From Halalkalibacter alkaliphilus (GTDB lineage: Bacteria; Bacillota; Bacilli; Bacillales; Bacillaceae_D): a stretch of DNA of 64,000 nucleotides. The stretch's first letter is position 1. The number at the start of each line of letters is the position of its first letter. The position numbers and the translations under genes were made by a program. This document shows positions 1 through 8,593 of this stretch, in pieces. Where the stretch lies: the NCBI RefSeq assembly GCF_023555415.1, contig NZ_JAKRYL010000001.1:62001-126000 (forward strand), read 5' to 3'. Below the pieces are notes generated by a model that was not told where the DNA came from, did no database searches, and saw only the letters and a list, made by a program, of their open reading frames with translations.

Positions 1-35
1 TCCATTGGCATTCACCTTCTCTTTTTCAATTTCCA
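1..35 (-). CDS. Start of an open frame running off the left edge (partial)
   Basis: An ATG lies 3 bases after the stop codon of the upstream sugar dehydrogenase gene, and the frame stays open for the 12 codons visible (charged, rich in E and K). The tight spacing would fit translational coupling. There is no clear ribosome binding site, and the piece is too short to assign a product. Confidence 0.25.
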
Positions 36-38
36 TTT

Positions 39-1124
39 CTATTCATTTAATTCTGAAATCGAAATTCGATATAGCTTATCGTCATTCTCCTGTGGTGCAC
101 CGCGCCCATCTGTATTATTACTAACGAAATAAAGGAAATTATCCTCTATGAAAATATCCCGAATTCTACCTAGTCCAGTTATTACTTCTCGTTGTTCACC
201 TGTTTCAAGGTCAAATTCTAATACAGCAGATCCTCTTAATGCGGCAACATACAATTTACCATTATAATAGTCCATTCCAGATGGAGCCCAAGTGTCTGCC
301 TCACCTGAAGTGAATAGTGGTGAAACCATCCCTTCTTGTTCCTCATCGCCTTCAATAATCGGCCAGCCGTAATTTTGACCAGCTTCGATTAAGTTGACCT
401 CATCATTTGCTCGGCTGCCGTGCTCACTTGAATAGAATGTACCATCAGACGACCAGGTAATGCCTTGGGGATTTCGGTGTCCATAACTATACACATAGGA
501 ATCTGGAAATGGATTATCACTTGGAATGGAGCCATCAAGATTCATTCGTAAAATCTTTCCACCTAGTGAATCAAGATCTTGTGCGATACTCGGTTCAGAC
601 GCATCACCAGTTGTTGCGTAAAGCATTCCATCGGGGCCGATTTTAAGCCTTCCGCCATGATGGTACGTACCACTTGGGATATGATCGAGAAGCAAACTCT
701 CTTCCCTCCAAATGTTATCTTCCAAACGGAGGGTTACAATACGGTTAAATTGTCCAGAGTCATCTACATATGTATAGTTAGCATAAGCTAGATTTGATTC
801 AGAAAAGTCGGGGGCAAGCACAAATCCTAATAATCCTGCCTCGGGGGCTGTTGAAATATCTTGCTTAAGTTCTACGCTTTGTCGTTCCACTTCTCCATTT
901 TCCAATTTTATGATGGATCCTGGTCTTTCTGTTAAGTAGAAAGTATGATCACGCTTTTCTATTGACCAAGGAATTTCAAGATTTTCTGCAATCACTTCTA
1001 ACTCTTCATTCCCCTGCTCATTTGAAGCAGTTTGCTCGTTGTCTATTGCATTTTGTTGTTCATTTGATGAACAGCCAACGAGCAGGGAAACGAATAATAA
1101 ATATATACCTAAATTTATTTTCAT
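39..1124 (-). CDS. PQQ-dependent sugar (glucose/sorbosone) dehydrogenase-like lipoprotein
   Basis: A 361-residue exported protein. The N-terminus is a lipoprotein signal with lipobox LLVGC (Cys18), followed by an N/E/Q-rich linker of about 25 residues. The remainder has motifs of the soluble aldose dehydrogenase (GSDH) beta-propeller family: YHHGGRLKIGPDG, YSYGHRNPQG, EHGSRANDEVNLI and NYGWP. These enzymes oxidise sugars at the cell surface using PQQ. No PQQ biosynthesis gene is seen here, so the cofactor would come from elsewhere or the protein may have another role. The ATG start has a GGAG-containing leader and fits the signal peptide. Family call is good; substrate unknown. Confidence 0.85.
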   Translation of the reverse strand: MKINLGIYLLFVSLLVGCSSNEQQNAIDNEQTASNEQGNEELEVIAENLEIPWSIEKRDHTFYLTERPGSIIKLENGEVERQSVELKQDISTAPEAGLLGFVLAPDFSESNLAYANYTYVDDSGQFNRIVTLRLEDNIWREESLLLDHIPSGTYHHGGRLKIGPDGMLYATTGDASEPSIAQDLDSLGGKILRMNLDGSIPSDNPFPDSYVYSYGHRNPQGITWSSDGTFYSSEHGSRANDEVNLIEAGQNYGWPIIEGDEEQEGMVSPLFTSGEADTWAPSGMDYYNGKLYVAALRGSAVLEFDLETGEQREVITGLGRIRDIFIEDNFLYFVSNNTDGRGAPQENDDKLYRISISELNE

Positions 1125-1246
1125 CCTTTATCTCATCTCCTATTGGGTTTCTATTGATTGATGTCTTTTATAGTTAAGTTGGACATGAAGTAAGGTCTAT
1201 AAATTAAGCCAACATATTCTTTAATAAAAAGGATACCCAAAAAGAG

Positions 1247-1282
1247 GGCACTGAAAAAGGAGAAACGCCCTTTTTCAGTGCC
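1247..1282 (-). terminator. Hairpin, CACTGAAAAAGG family
   Basis: A 14-bp perfect stem (GGCACTGAAAAAGG and its complement) with a loop of about 8 bases lies between the alcohol dehydrogenase gene and the sugar dehydrogenase gene. It probably terminates the former. Near-identical hairpins recur at 36687-36727 and 63259-63296. Confidence 0.6.
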
Positions 1283-1346
1283 TCCCCCCAAAAAAAGGCT
1301 TTTAGGACACCTTAAAAATACTTTGAAAACCAACCTTTGACGTAAC

Positions 1347-2387
1347 TCATATTGTGCTAGTGTCAATCACAAAGCGATACTTCACATCTGAAGCTAATAC
1401 GCGTTCGTATGCCTCGTCAATTTGATCGGCCGAGATTACTTCAATTTTAGGAACAATATTATGTTCTGCACAGAAATTTAACATCTCCTGAGTCTCACGG
1501 ATTCCCCCAATCATTGACCCTGCAAATGAACGACGATGAGGGATGAGCGAGAACACATTGACTGACAATGGTTCTGCAGGCGCGCCAACGTTTACTAGAG
1601 TTCCATCTAGCGCTAACAGCGAGAAGTAAGCATTAATGTCTATTTTTGCACTTACCGTGTTAATGATCAGGTCGAAAGTTCCAGCAAGTTTAGTAAATGT
1701 CTCAGGATCACTTGTGGCATAGTAGTCATCGGCACCGAACTCTAGACCATCTTCTTTTTTCTTCAATGATTGAGAGAGAACGGTAACTTCTGCACCCATG
1801 GCGTGTGCAATCTTGACAGCCATATGACCAAGACCGCCCATACCAACAACCGCTACTTTCTTCCCTTGACCAGCATCCCAATGGTTAAGTGGCGAATATG
1901 TCGTAATACCTGCACAAAGTAATGGTGCCGCTGCATCAAGCGGAATGTTATCTGGAATTTTAACTACAAAGTCTTCAGTTACAACTATATGTGTAGAATA
2001 GCCACCCTGAGTCGGCTCACCGTATTTGTCAACTCCAGCGTATGTAGGAACATTTCCTTTTAGGCAGTATTGTTCCTCTCCTTTATGGCAGTTCTTACAT
2101 TCACCACAAGAGTCAACCATACAACCGACCCCAACTCGGTCACCTATTTTATACTTTGTAACGTCAGGCCCTACAGCTGTAACCACTCCTGCAATCTCAT
2201 GTCCAGGTACGAGAGGATAGTTCACTTCACCCCATTCACCGTGAGCAGTATGGATGTCAGAATGGCATATGCCTGCATATTTAATTTCAATTAGAACATC
2301 ATTCGAATCAAGATCACGTCGTGTAATTTCAGCTGCTCGAAAGGGTTTGTCTGGACCGTCGACAGCTCGTGCTTTAGCAGTTATCAT
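1347..2387 (-). CDS. adhA: Zinc-dependent NAD(P) alcohol dehydrogenase, AdhA-like
   Basis: A 346-residue medium-chain dehydrogenase of the cinnamyl-alcohol/AdhA type. It has the catalytic zinc ligands in GICHSDIHT and VPGHE, the structural zinc cysteines in [15 protein letters not shown], and the nucleotide-binding loop GMGGLGHMA. Length is normal for the family. These enzymes reduce aldehydes (methylglyoxal, formaldehyde and similar) in the cytoplasm. Its upstream region carries a MerR-type promoter, and the divergent gene is an AdhR-like regulator, the partner of AdhA in Bacillus subtilis. This supports a role in aldehyde detoxification; the real substrate is inferred. Confidence 0.85.
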   Translation of the reverse strand: MITAKARAVDGPDKPFRAAEITRRDLDSNDVLIEIKYAGICHSDIHTAHGEWGEVNYPLVPGHEIAGVVTAVGPDVTKYKIGDRVGVGCMVDSCGECKNCHKGEEQYCLKGNVPTYAGVDKYGEPTQGGYSTHIVVTEDFVVKIPDNIPLDAAAPLLCAGITTYSPLNHWDAGQGKKVAVVGMGGLGHMAVKIAHAMGAEVTVLSQSLKKKEDGLEFGADDYYATSDPETFTKLAGTFDLIINTVSAKIDINAYFSLLALDGTLVNVGAPAEPLSVNVFSLIPHRRSFAGSMIGGIRETQEMLNFCAEHNIVPKIEVISADQIDEAYERVLASDVKYRFVIDTSTI

Positions 2388-2502
2388 AGAAAAACCTCCA
2401 AATAATTATATTTTTCAAGAGTAAGAGAATTGCTTGGAAGCGAAATGAAGAAATCATGATAAATTCTTCTCTATTCATCACCTACTTTCTCTTGCAAAAC
2501 AA

Positions 2503-2533
2503 TAATAATCCTTATAGTTAACTCTAGGTCAAG
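2503..2533 (-). promoter_or_regulatory. MerR-type promoter/operator of the alcohol dehydrogenase gene
   Basis: On the minus strand TTGACC (2528-2533) and TATTAT (2503-2508) are separated by 19 bp. This overlong spacer is typical of MerR-activated promoters. The spacer holds a dyad centred on AGTTAACT. A matching element lies in front of the regulator gene at 2657-2668. Confidence 0.75.
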
Positions 2534-2656
2534 CGATTAATTAATAATTTCTTAAGATGACCCACACTTTATACACCTTTCATATTAATCTATCTATTTT
2601 CCCTTTAAGGCGTTTTGACACTCAGCAAATACTCTAGTAATATACCCTCATAATAT

Positions 2657-2668
2657 CGAGTTAACTCG
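2657..2668. promoter_or_regulatory. Second MerR-type operator, perfect 12-bp palindrome
   Basis: CGAGTTAACTCG is a perfect palindrome 33 bp upstream of the regulator start codon. Its minus-strand context (acctcGAGTTAACTcg) resembles the element at 2503-2533, so the regulator probably also controls itself. Confidence 0.6.
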
Positions 2669-2701
2669 AGGTCTATATCATTAATAATCGGGAGGAAATA
2701 G

Positions 2702-3109
2702 ATGAAGACATATTCTATTAGCGAAGTTGCCAAAGAATTAAATCTAACAGTATACACCTTGCGTTACTACGACAAGGAGGGACTTATGCCCTTTGTAGAA
2801 CGAACATCTAGTGGGGCACGATTGTTTAAAGAATCCGATATCGGCGCTTTAAAAGTAATTGAATGTCTAAAATCTACCGGGATGCCTATTAAGGAGATTA
2901 AAAGTTTCATTGATTGGTGTTCGGATGGGGATTCCACGTTGCAAAAAAGACATGACATGTTTTTGGGGCGAAAAGCCATTGTCGAAGCACAGATGGAAGA
3001 ATTAAAAAAAACAATGGAACTTATCGAACATAAATGCTTATATTACAAGACTGCTTTGGATGCCGGAACAGAAGATATTCACCAAAAAAATAAAATAGAG
3101 ATTAATTAA
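2702..3109 (+). CDS. adhR: MerR-family transcriptional regulator, AdhR-like
   Basis: A 135-residue MerR protein. An N-terminal winged helix (YSISEVAKELNLTVYTLRYY, residues 4-23) is followed by a long dimerisation helix (about 80-120). Cys55 in IECLKSTGMP sits where AdhR of Bacillus subtilis has its aldehyde-sensing cysteine. The start follows a GGGAGGA ribosome binding site at 2690-2696. It is divergent from the alcohol dehydrogenase, and both genes have similar GTTAAC-centred operators. By family knowledge it would activate the dehydrogenase on carbonyl stress. Family assignment is firm; the orthology to AdhR is inferred. Confidence 0.85.
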   Translation: MKTYSISEVAKELNLTVYTLRYYDKEGLMPFVERTSSGARLFKESDIGALKVIECLKSTGMPIKEIKSFIDWCSDGDSTLQKRHDMFLGRKAIVEAQMEELKKTMELIEHKCLYYKTALDAGTEDIHQKNKIEIN

Positions 3110-3119
3110 TCAGTAACAG

Positions 3120-3165
3120 AAAACCACCTGTATTTCATGAATGTTTATGAAATACAGGTGGTTTT
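3120..3165. terminator. Bidirectional terminator
   Basis: A 19-bp perfect stem (AAAACCACCTGTATTTCAT and its complement) with an 8-base loop lies between two convergent genes. A-rich and T-rich flanks allow termination in both directions. Confidence 0.85.
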
Positions 3166-3212
3166 GTTTGGTTCCTACTACCACTTACGTATAGTAAGCT
3201 CCTTGCGATTTT

Positions 3213-4427
3213 TCATTTTTTCATCTCCCCATATACCTCCATCGTAAATTCTTTAAACGGTGTAGAAGGCAATGAGTTGTAATTAGCATATGCCTGTTCG
3301 ATTGACTGGGAAGCCGCTTGTTTATCACCTAGCTTACGATGACATAGAGCTATAAATGTATCTACGACATACAATATTGATAAATCAAAAGGATGATGTA
3401 CATCTGGAATGACAACCTTATTTAACAAAAATAACGCTTCTTCATAGCGACCTAAATAATAACAAGCCTTTCCCTTTTCCAAAGTAAACCAAGAATCATA
3501 AAACTCGAGTGTATCCGAGTCTGAAAGCAACTGATCAACCTCTTCCAATGCCTTTTCATATTCCTTTTCTTCTGAGATGAGGGCCATGATATGGAAAAGC
3601 TTATAAAAATATAAAGAGAACTTATTGTCCGCGAACTCCCCGTATTGTTTTAGCTTTTCTAAATAGAAGTTTTTCTTCTTCTCATCCTTTGAAAGCATTC
3701 CCTCGCAGGCTGCAAGTCGATATAAATCATCTATACGGTAAAAGACCTTTTTTTCCTTTGAAAACAGGATCGCATTTTCCATGATCCTTATGGCTGACTG
3801 AGAACTGCCTACAGCAAAATGTAATATGGCTTCATGATAATCAAGGTCAAGCCTTGTTAAAGGGTCAATATAAGCAAAAGTTGTTTCGATGGTTTTTCGT
3901 TCCTGTAAAAAGATCGTTAAAGCTTCGTCGTATTTGTGTTCAAGAAATTTTTGATTTACCCAAAAAATAGCAATGGAAGCCCGATTAGTAGAGATATTCA
4001 ATTGATCAAACATTTTTGCAGCATATTCGGATACCTCTAACCAGTTTTCTTTCTCCTCTTTCCAAAGAGAATAGCTATATATTTCTAATAGTCGGGCTGC
4101 CTCATACCCTTGAGGGATAACCTCCCATAAAGGCTCAATTAATCCAATGAGCTGTATATATTTATCAGCCTTTTTTTGATCAGGATCATTATATATTTTT
4201 TCCGCTTTTTCTAATATTCCTCGAAGTTCCTCTGAGCTGACAGCATCTAATAAATCAGTAACATCCACATCTAATCGTTTAGCTATATAAGATAAGCTTT
4301 CCATTGACGGATTTGCTTTATTGTTTTCAATTAAGCTGAGCATCCCTTTTGATAATTCTTTGCCAGCAAGTGCTTCAAGTGTAAGCTTTTTTTGCTTTCG
4401 TAATTTTTTAATATGCTCTCCAAGCAT
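3213..4427 (-). CDS. XRE-family regulator with C-terminal TPR domain
   Basis: A 404-residue cytoplasmic DNA-binding protein. Residues 1-60 form a helix-turn-helix of the XRE type (LTLEALAGKELSKGMLSLIE). Residues from about 70 to the end are all-helical repeats rich in aromatic residues, like the TPR domain of PlcR/NprR-type regulators. It is divergent from an MFS efflux gene, and two copies of a 17-bp palindrome lie in the gap, probably its operators. No peptide-pheromone gene is seen directly downstream, because a terminator follows. It probably controls the efflux gene and itself; the ligand is unknown. Confidence 0.8.
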   Translation of the reverse strand: MLGEHIKKLRKQKKLTLEALAGKELSKGMLSLIENNKANPSMESLSYIAKRLDVDVTDLLDAVSSEELRGILEKAEKIYNDPDQKKADKYIQLIGLIEPLWEVIPQGYEAARLLEIYSYSLWKEEKENWLEVSEYAAKMFDQLNISTNRASIAIFWVNQKFLEHKYDEALTIFLQERKTIETTFAYIDPLTRLDLDYHEAILHFAVGSSQSAIRIMENAILFSKEKKVFYRIDDLYRLAACEGMLSKDEKKKNFYLEKLKQYGEFADNKFSLYFYKLFHIMALISEEKEYEKALEEVDQLLSDSDTLEFYDSWFTLEKGKACYYLGRYEEALFLLNKVVIPDVHHPFDLSILYVVDTFIALCHRKLGDKQAASQSIEQAYANYNSLPSTPFKEFTMEVYGEMKK

Positions 4428-4451
4428 AATAGTCCCCCTATCCGCCCATTT

Positions 4452-4468
4452 GTTTAATTATATTAAAC
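4452..4468. promoter_or_regulatory. 17-bp palindromic operator, copy 1
   Basis: GTTTAATTATATTAAAC is a perfect inverted repeat just upstream of the XRE-TPR start codon. It differs by one base from copy 2 at 4507-4523, with centres 55 bp (about five helical turns) apart. Confidence 0.75.
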
Positions 4469-4506
4469 TTTTTCTTGAAAGGAAAGAGAAGAGCGTGGTA
4501 TGATTT

Positions 4507-4523
4507 GTTTAATTAAATTAAAC
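4507..4523. promoter_or_regulatory. 17-bp palindromic operator, copy 2
   Basis: GTTTAATTAAATTAAAC lies 21 bp before the efflux gene start. Sequence identity with copy 1 extends into the flanks (TTTG before, TTTT after). The pair probably binds the divergent XRE-TPR regulator. Confidence 0.75.
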
Positions 4524-4544
4524 TTTTAAAGAGAAGGTGTGAAA

Positions 4545-5858
4545 ATGGATGATAAGTGGAAAGTGAAAAAGGCGACCTATCACCTGTATACGTTTATAAT
4601 TAGTAAGCTCGTTTCTACATTCGGGGCTCAAATTTATACATTCGCAATCAGTTTCTACATCTTACAGATGACAGGTTCTGCTACAAGCTTTGCGACGAAC
4701 TTAATCTGTAGTATTCTACCAAGGGCCATTCTTGCCCCATTTGCTGGAGCGATTACCGATAGATACTCGAAAAAAACAATTGTTATTTGCGCTCAAATTG
4801 CCACCACTCTCACAATTGTTGGTCTTCTCATTGTAACGCTAACTTCTGGACTTTCTTTGCTTTCCATCTATGTTACGACCGTTATTTTGTCATTGGCCTC
4901 TACGTTTTCAGGAATAGCCTTTACTTCTTCTATTACTGGATTAATCGATAAGGAACGAATTCAAAAAGCCATGTCTTTAAATCAAATGTCGATCTCATTT
5001 GCAGCAGTTGGGAGCCCCGCAATTGGGGGAATATTATACGGAACGGTATCTATGCCTGTGTTTCTTTTGATCTATATGACCGCATCCATCCTTGCTGTTA
5101 TTCTTGAGTCAACAATGAATTTCCAGCTTTTCAGTCAACTGAAAGAAGAGGAAAAAGGAGAACAGAAAGAATCGATCTTAAAGAGTATAAAGCTAGGCAT
5201 TAGCTATTTGAAATTGCAGCCTGTTATTGTACTTATGCTGTGGATCGGACTTTTGGTAAACTTTTTGTTCGGAGCCTTTGAGGTAGGGTATTCTTATATT
5301 CTTATAGAAAAACTAAAAATGGAACCACAGCATTTTGGTTTTACACAAGGGGCATTTTCCGTGGGGATGTTATTGATGTCACTGTACTTTTCAATGAGAA
5401 AAGAAGTAAAATTTCCACTGCTTGTTTCCAAACGAGGTATCCTAGCGTTAGGTATTTTGATGGGAGCCGTTTCCTTACCGTTGATTAGCACATTAACGTA
5501 TAACCTCGTATTTGCTTATTATTTGGTACTCATGTTCTGTCTCGGCTTAATCATTATCGTCATCAACACACCGTTACAAGTCATGTTACAAAACACAATC
5601 GATGACGCGTATAAAGGCCGTGTATTTTCGATTATCGAAACGATGTCCATGTCACTCATTCCTTTTGGTATGGTAATGTACGGCTTTCTGTACGATATCT
5701 TTCCGGGTCAATGGGTCCTCCTTCTGTCTGCGTCTTTCCTAATAATGGTTGTTCTTGTCCTTGCAAGACCATCGTTGCTGCGTAAAGCCCATCCAGATCT
5801 TACTGAAGAAAAAGTAGTGTTGGAGGGAAAGGTCAAAGAAATCAATGTAAAAATATGA
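4545..5858 (+). CDS. MFS drug-efflux transporter (MefA/macrolide-efflux type)
   Basis: About 437 residues with around 12 hydrophobic segments, resembling the MFS_3 group (macrolide efflux proteins). It begins with a short charged tail, then KLVSTFGAQIYTFAIS, and has the loop DRYSKKT between helices 2 and 3. The start is placed at ATG 4545, seven bases after GAGAAGG. A GTG at 4539 is only one base from that site and less likely. Two 17-bp palindromes overlap its promoter region, so the XRE-TPR regulator next door probably controls it. Substrate unknown. Confidence 0.85.
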   Translation: MDDKWKVKKATYHLYTFIISKLVSTFGAQIYTFAISFYILQMTGSATSFATNLICSILPRAILAPFAGAITDRYSKKTIVICAQIATTLTIVGLLIVTLTSGLSLLSIYVTTVILSLASTFSGIAFTSSITGLIDKERIQKAMSLNQMSISFAAVGSPAIGGILYGTVSMPVFLLIYMTASILAVILESTMNFQLFSQLKEEEKGEQKESILKSIKLGISYLKLQPVIVLMLWIGLLVNFLFGAFEVGYSYILIEKLKMEPQHFGFTQGAFSVGMLLMSLYFSMRKEVKFPLLVSKRGILALGILMGAVSLPLISTLTYNLVFAYYLVLMFCLGLIIIVINTPLQVMLQNTIDDAYKGRVFSIIETMSMSLIPFGMVMYGFLYDIFPGQWVLLLSASFLIMVVLVLARPSLLRKAHPDLTEEKVVLEGKVKEINVKI

Positions 5859-5880
5859 ACATGATTTCAATTGAAAAATA

Positions 5881-5902
5881 GCGGTGGTCTAGTGACCACC
5901 GC
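5881..5902. terminator. Hairpin after the efflux gene
   Basis: A nine-base stem, GCGGTGGTC / GACCACCGC, begins 22 bp after the efflux gene. There is no strong T-run, so termination is likely but not certain. Confidence 0.5.
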
Positions 5903-5930
5903 ATATAAATAATTTGCTTTTGCTGTTTTG

Positions 5931-6113
5931 ACGGATCCTCATTCCGTTATTCCAATCAAATCCTTTGTTTTGAGTGTGTTTTTGGATCCTCATTCCGTTA
6001 TTTTCTTGTTTCGGGCTTAGAATCCAATTGTTTTGTGGCTTTAACGGAACCAGGATCCACTTCCCCCTTTTTTGGCGCACATTTCTTCAATTTAGCGGAA
6101 TCAGGATCCTCTT
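5931..6113. repeat. Four-copy GGATCC / TTCCGTTA repeat cluster
   Basis: Four short units each contain GGATCC next to an ATTCCGTTA-type word. Two (5933, 5984) read GGATCCTCATTCCGTTA. Two (6053, 6104) have the inverse order (GCGGAATCAGGATCC type), so the block is an imperfect inverted arrangement. A 63-codon frame through this block on the minus strand is made of the repeats and is not a credible gene. Confidence 0.65.
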
Positions 6114-6149
6114 TGTCTAACCATATTCCTTTTATAATACTCTACTAGT

Positions 6150-6734
6150 TTATTCTAATGGATTTTTCTTTTCATCTGGATAATCAATTGAATTGGCTAC
6201 TTCAACTAACATTTCAGGAGTGACCTTTTTTGAAATCCTTTTAGGAATATTAAGCATATATTGCCAATTATCTCTTTCAAAAACGAGGGCTTCGAACGAT
6301 TCCGAAACGTTTATAAACTTTGCTTCATATCCATTTTTTAGTTTATATAGTTTAACAATACGTTTATCTTTTATAGGAATTTTATGCTCAATAGATCGAA
6401 CAAAGATAAAATAATGATTTTCTGGTGACTTATCATTGATAAACTCCAATTCAAGAGAATCGTTTATGTCACCATCTGCATCTGTAAACCTTCCGAAATG
6501 ATGTGTAAAGCTTATAGGCGGGAGCCTAAGTGGCAGTTTTAGGTCTTGTTTGAAATGAAGCTCAAATTCTTTAACAGCCTCTTCAACCGTTTTATAACCA
6601 ATTTCAGGATAAATTTCTTCAAAAGGTCGAGACTCACTAATTGTTTTTGCAGAAACTGTTTCACTGCTTACCCCACAAATAAAGGTACAAAAAATAACCA
6701 TCACAAGAAATATATTTCTCTTCAATTGCATCAC
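6150..6734 (-). CDS. Secreted protein, possibly DUF4367-like
   Basis: A 194-residue protein with a cleavable signal peptide (MMQLKRNIFLVMVIFCTFIC, likely cut near VSA-K). The mature part ends with LVFERDNWQYMLNIP and TPEMLVEVANSIDYP, a pattern like the DUF4367 domain found in anti-sigma factors and secreted Bacillus proteins. It appears monocistronic. No catalytic residues were recognised, and the domain link is from memory only. Confidence 0.65.
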   Translation of the reverse strand: MMQLKRNIFLVMVIFCTFICGVSSETVSAKTISESRPFEEIYPEIGYKTVEEAVKEFELHFKQDLKLPLRLPPISFTHHFGRFTDADGDINDSLELEFINDKSPENHYFIFVRSIEHKIPIKDKRIVKLYKLKNGYEAKFINVSESFEALVFERDNWQYMLNIPKRISKKVTPEMLVEVANSIDYPDEKKNPLE

Positions 6735-6846
6735 CCTGTATTGTATTTGGGTATACCTTCACCTAAAGATTGACAATTATTCATTTTTCATTAAATTCGT
6801 CGTAAGTAAAACAAAAAAGCGATGTATAAGCATCACAATATAATAG

Positions 6847-7638
6847 TTATAAAAATTGATTTGTCTCTACTCTAGTAGCTGTTTTCCCCTTAACCTGCTT
6901 TAACGTTGCCACTATAAGAAAACTAACAATCACTAATAAAAGCCATGAACTTAGCTTTCCTAAATGAACGAGACTCCACACATCAGTTTGATTTGGATAT
7001 TCCCAGGCTCCAAAGAATGTTGCGATATTTTCGGCTATCCATATAAAAAATCCGATGAGCACAAAAGATAGGGCGAGTGGCATACGATAACGAGTTCCAT
7101 CCACTTCGTATGTGACCCATGATTGCCAAAAAACGATAATGACCAGGCCAGATAACCACCAACGAACGTCAATCCAATAGTGATGGGTGAAGAAATTCAA
7201 ATAAATCGCAGCTGCAAGAGGAACAACGACTAAAAACGGTGGCCACTTAATCAACTCAACCTTCAACCGCCGCCACGCCTGGCAAAGATAACTCGCTACA
7301 CTTGCATACATAAATCCACTATACAAAGGCACGCCAAAAATTTTAAAATATCCTTCTTCTGGATAAGACCACGAGCCCATATGTACCTTGAAAAGTTCAA
7401 GAGCGAGACCAATAACGTGGAACAATGTGATCACCTTTAGCTCATCTCTTGTTTCAAGCCCAGAACTCACCATCCACCACTGCATAAGAAGGCAAATGAT
7501 GAGCAGCCAGTCATACCTTGGCAGGAAGGGAAGTGGTATGACTTGTGTTAAAGCCAAAGAGGCAAAAATAATAACTGGAAACAAACATGATAGAGCCTGC
7601 TCCCAACCAAAACGAACGAGTTGTTTTACTGCTCTCAT
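6847..7638 (-). CDS. yoaT: DUF817 membrane protein (YoaT family)
   Basis: A 263-residue polytopic membrane protein with about eight hydrophobic segments and the aromatic-rich DUF817 signatures HMGSWSYPEEGYFKIFGVPL, YIDVRWWL-like YWIDVRWWL and FFGAWEYPNQ. Its start follows GGAGGCAAAATAA. It is the last gene of a compact cluster with a small XRE regulator (7654-7875) and a DUF2975 protein (7890-8366). This is the yoaS-yozG-yoaT grouping of Bacillus subtilis, whose role is unknown. Family assignment is firm. Confidence 0.85.
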   Translation of the reverse strand: MRAVKQLVRFGWEQALSCLFPVIIFASLALTQVIPLPFLPRYDWLLIICLLMQWWMVSSGLETRDELKVITLFHVIGLALELFKVHMGSWSYPEEGYFKIFGVPLYSGFMYASVASYLCQAWRRLKVELIKWPPFLVVVPLAAAIYLNFFTHHYWIDVRWWLSGLVIIVFWQSWVTYEVDGTRYRMPLALSFVLIGFFIWIAENIATFFGAWEYPNQTDVWSLVHLGKLSSWLLLVIVSFLIVATLKQVKGKTATRVETNQFL

Positions 7639-7653
7639 TTATTTTGCCTCCAT

Positions 7654-7875
7654 TTACTCTTCGGCTTCTTTATCACTTCGATACTCTAAAATATCACCAG
7701 GCTGACAATCTAAAGCCTTACAAATGGCCTCTAAAGTTGAAAATCGAATCGCCTTTGCCTTTCCATTTTTCAAGATAGAAAGGTTAGCCATTGTTATTCC
7801 AACCCTCTCCGAAAGTTCTGTTACACTCATTTTCCTTTTAGCCAGCATCACATCAATATTGATTACAATTGCCAT
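7654..7875 (-). CDS. yozG: Small XRE-family regulator (YozG-like)
   Basis: About 73 residues, almost entirely a helix-turn-helix of the Cro/CI type (MSVTELSERVGITMANLSIL) ending in DCQPGDILEY, the HTH_26/YozG form. The start is put at ATG 7875, about ten bases after AGGTGG. A GTG three codons upstream lies inside the Shine-Dalgarno region. It sits 14 bp from the DUF2975 gene and 15 bp from the DUF817 gene, so the three are probably cotranscribed. This HTH type usually accompanies DUF2975 proteins. Confidence 0.85.
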   Translation of the reverse strand: MAIVINIDVMLAKRKMSVTELSERVGITMANLSILKNGKAKAIRFSTLEAICKALDCQPGDILEYRSDKEAEE

Positions 7876-7889
7876 GATATCCACCCACC

Positions 7890-8366
7890 TCAGACAGTTA
7901 AATCATTTTCTGATTTAATATTGATCGCTTCTTGTAAAAGTTTTTGGAGAACCGCAGCAAAGACGGCGATAACCGATGAAGCAAAAATAATTACTAAACC
8001 GATGACGATGATACCAGGTGCGTCGTCCACCTCTGCGATGAGATATAAAAATGGCATGCCTACCAAATAAAGGATACCGATTATGACTGCGCAGTATTTT
8101 ATCATTTTTAAAGCTCTTACAGAAATGTTAGAAAATGCTATGTTCGTATCAATATAGTTTAATAGCCTGAATGCCTGATACAAAGCAGTGAAAAATGGGA
8201 TCGCTGTCCCATACATAATGATTAAAATGGGATATAGCATGTGGGCATAATCTGGATTTACTGGATTATTAGCCAACCAAGGTATGCCAAATAGACATAA
8301 ACCAAGAACAGGAGCTCCAATCAGAATAACAGCTATCCTTAAAAAGAGTGTTGAACCTTGTTTCAT
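7890..8366 (-). CDS. yoaS: DUF2975 membrane protein (YoaS-like)
   Basis: About 158 residues with four hydrophobic segments, characteristic of DUF2975. Features include GTAIPFFTALYQAFRLLNYI and a C-terminus on LLQEAINIKSENDLTV. The start is ATG 8366, eight bases after GAGAGG; a GTG at 8375 overlaps that site. It is the first gene of the yoaS-yozG-yoaT-like cluster. Molecular function unknown. Confidence 0.85.
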   Translation of the reverse strand: MKQGSTLFLRIAVILIGAPVLGLCLFGIPWLANNPVNPDYAHMLYPILIIMYGTAIPFFTALYQAFRLLNYIDTNIAFSNISVRALKMIKYCAVIIGILYLVGMPFLYLIAEVDDAPGIIVIGLVIIFASSVIAVFAAVLQKLLQEAINIKSENDLTV

Positions 8367-8593
8367 AAAAAACACCTCTCATTTTTATTAATTTGATCAT
8401 AACACAAAATTTATCGTTTTACGATAAATGATTATTATTTTGCATTATATATTTTCTGTATTTAGATATCCTGTTAAATTTCATACAAAGAAAAAAAGCA
8501 TTCCTCATGACAAGAAACACTCTATTCGTAGAACAAATATTCTAACATGATCATCCCCAAGCAAGACTACGCTAACCCTAAATCAACTGTTGA

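Noticed and set aside
1151-1366. 71-codon minus-strand frame after the alcohol dehydrogenase
   Set aside because: It consists mainly of the terminator hairpin and overlaps the dehydrogenase end.
3213-4427. Peptide-pheromone (RRNPP) quorum-sensing cassette around the XRE-TPR regulator
   Set aside because: The protein architecture allows it, but no small exported peptide gene lies next to it; the only adjacent gene is an efflux pump and the other side is a terminator.
5889-6080. 63-codon minus-strand frame
   Set aside because: It is composed of the GGATCC repeat units and the preceding hairpin, has no ribosome binding site, and its peptide simply repeats GMRI-type words.
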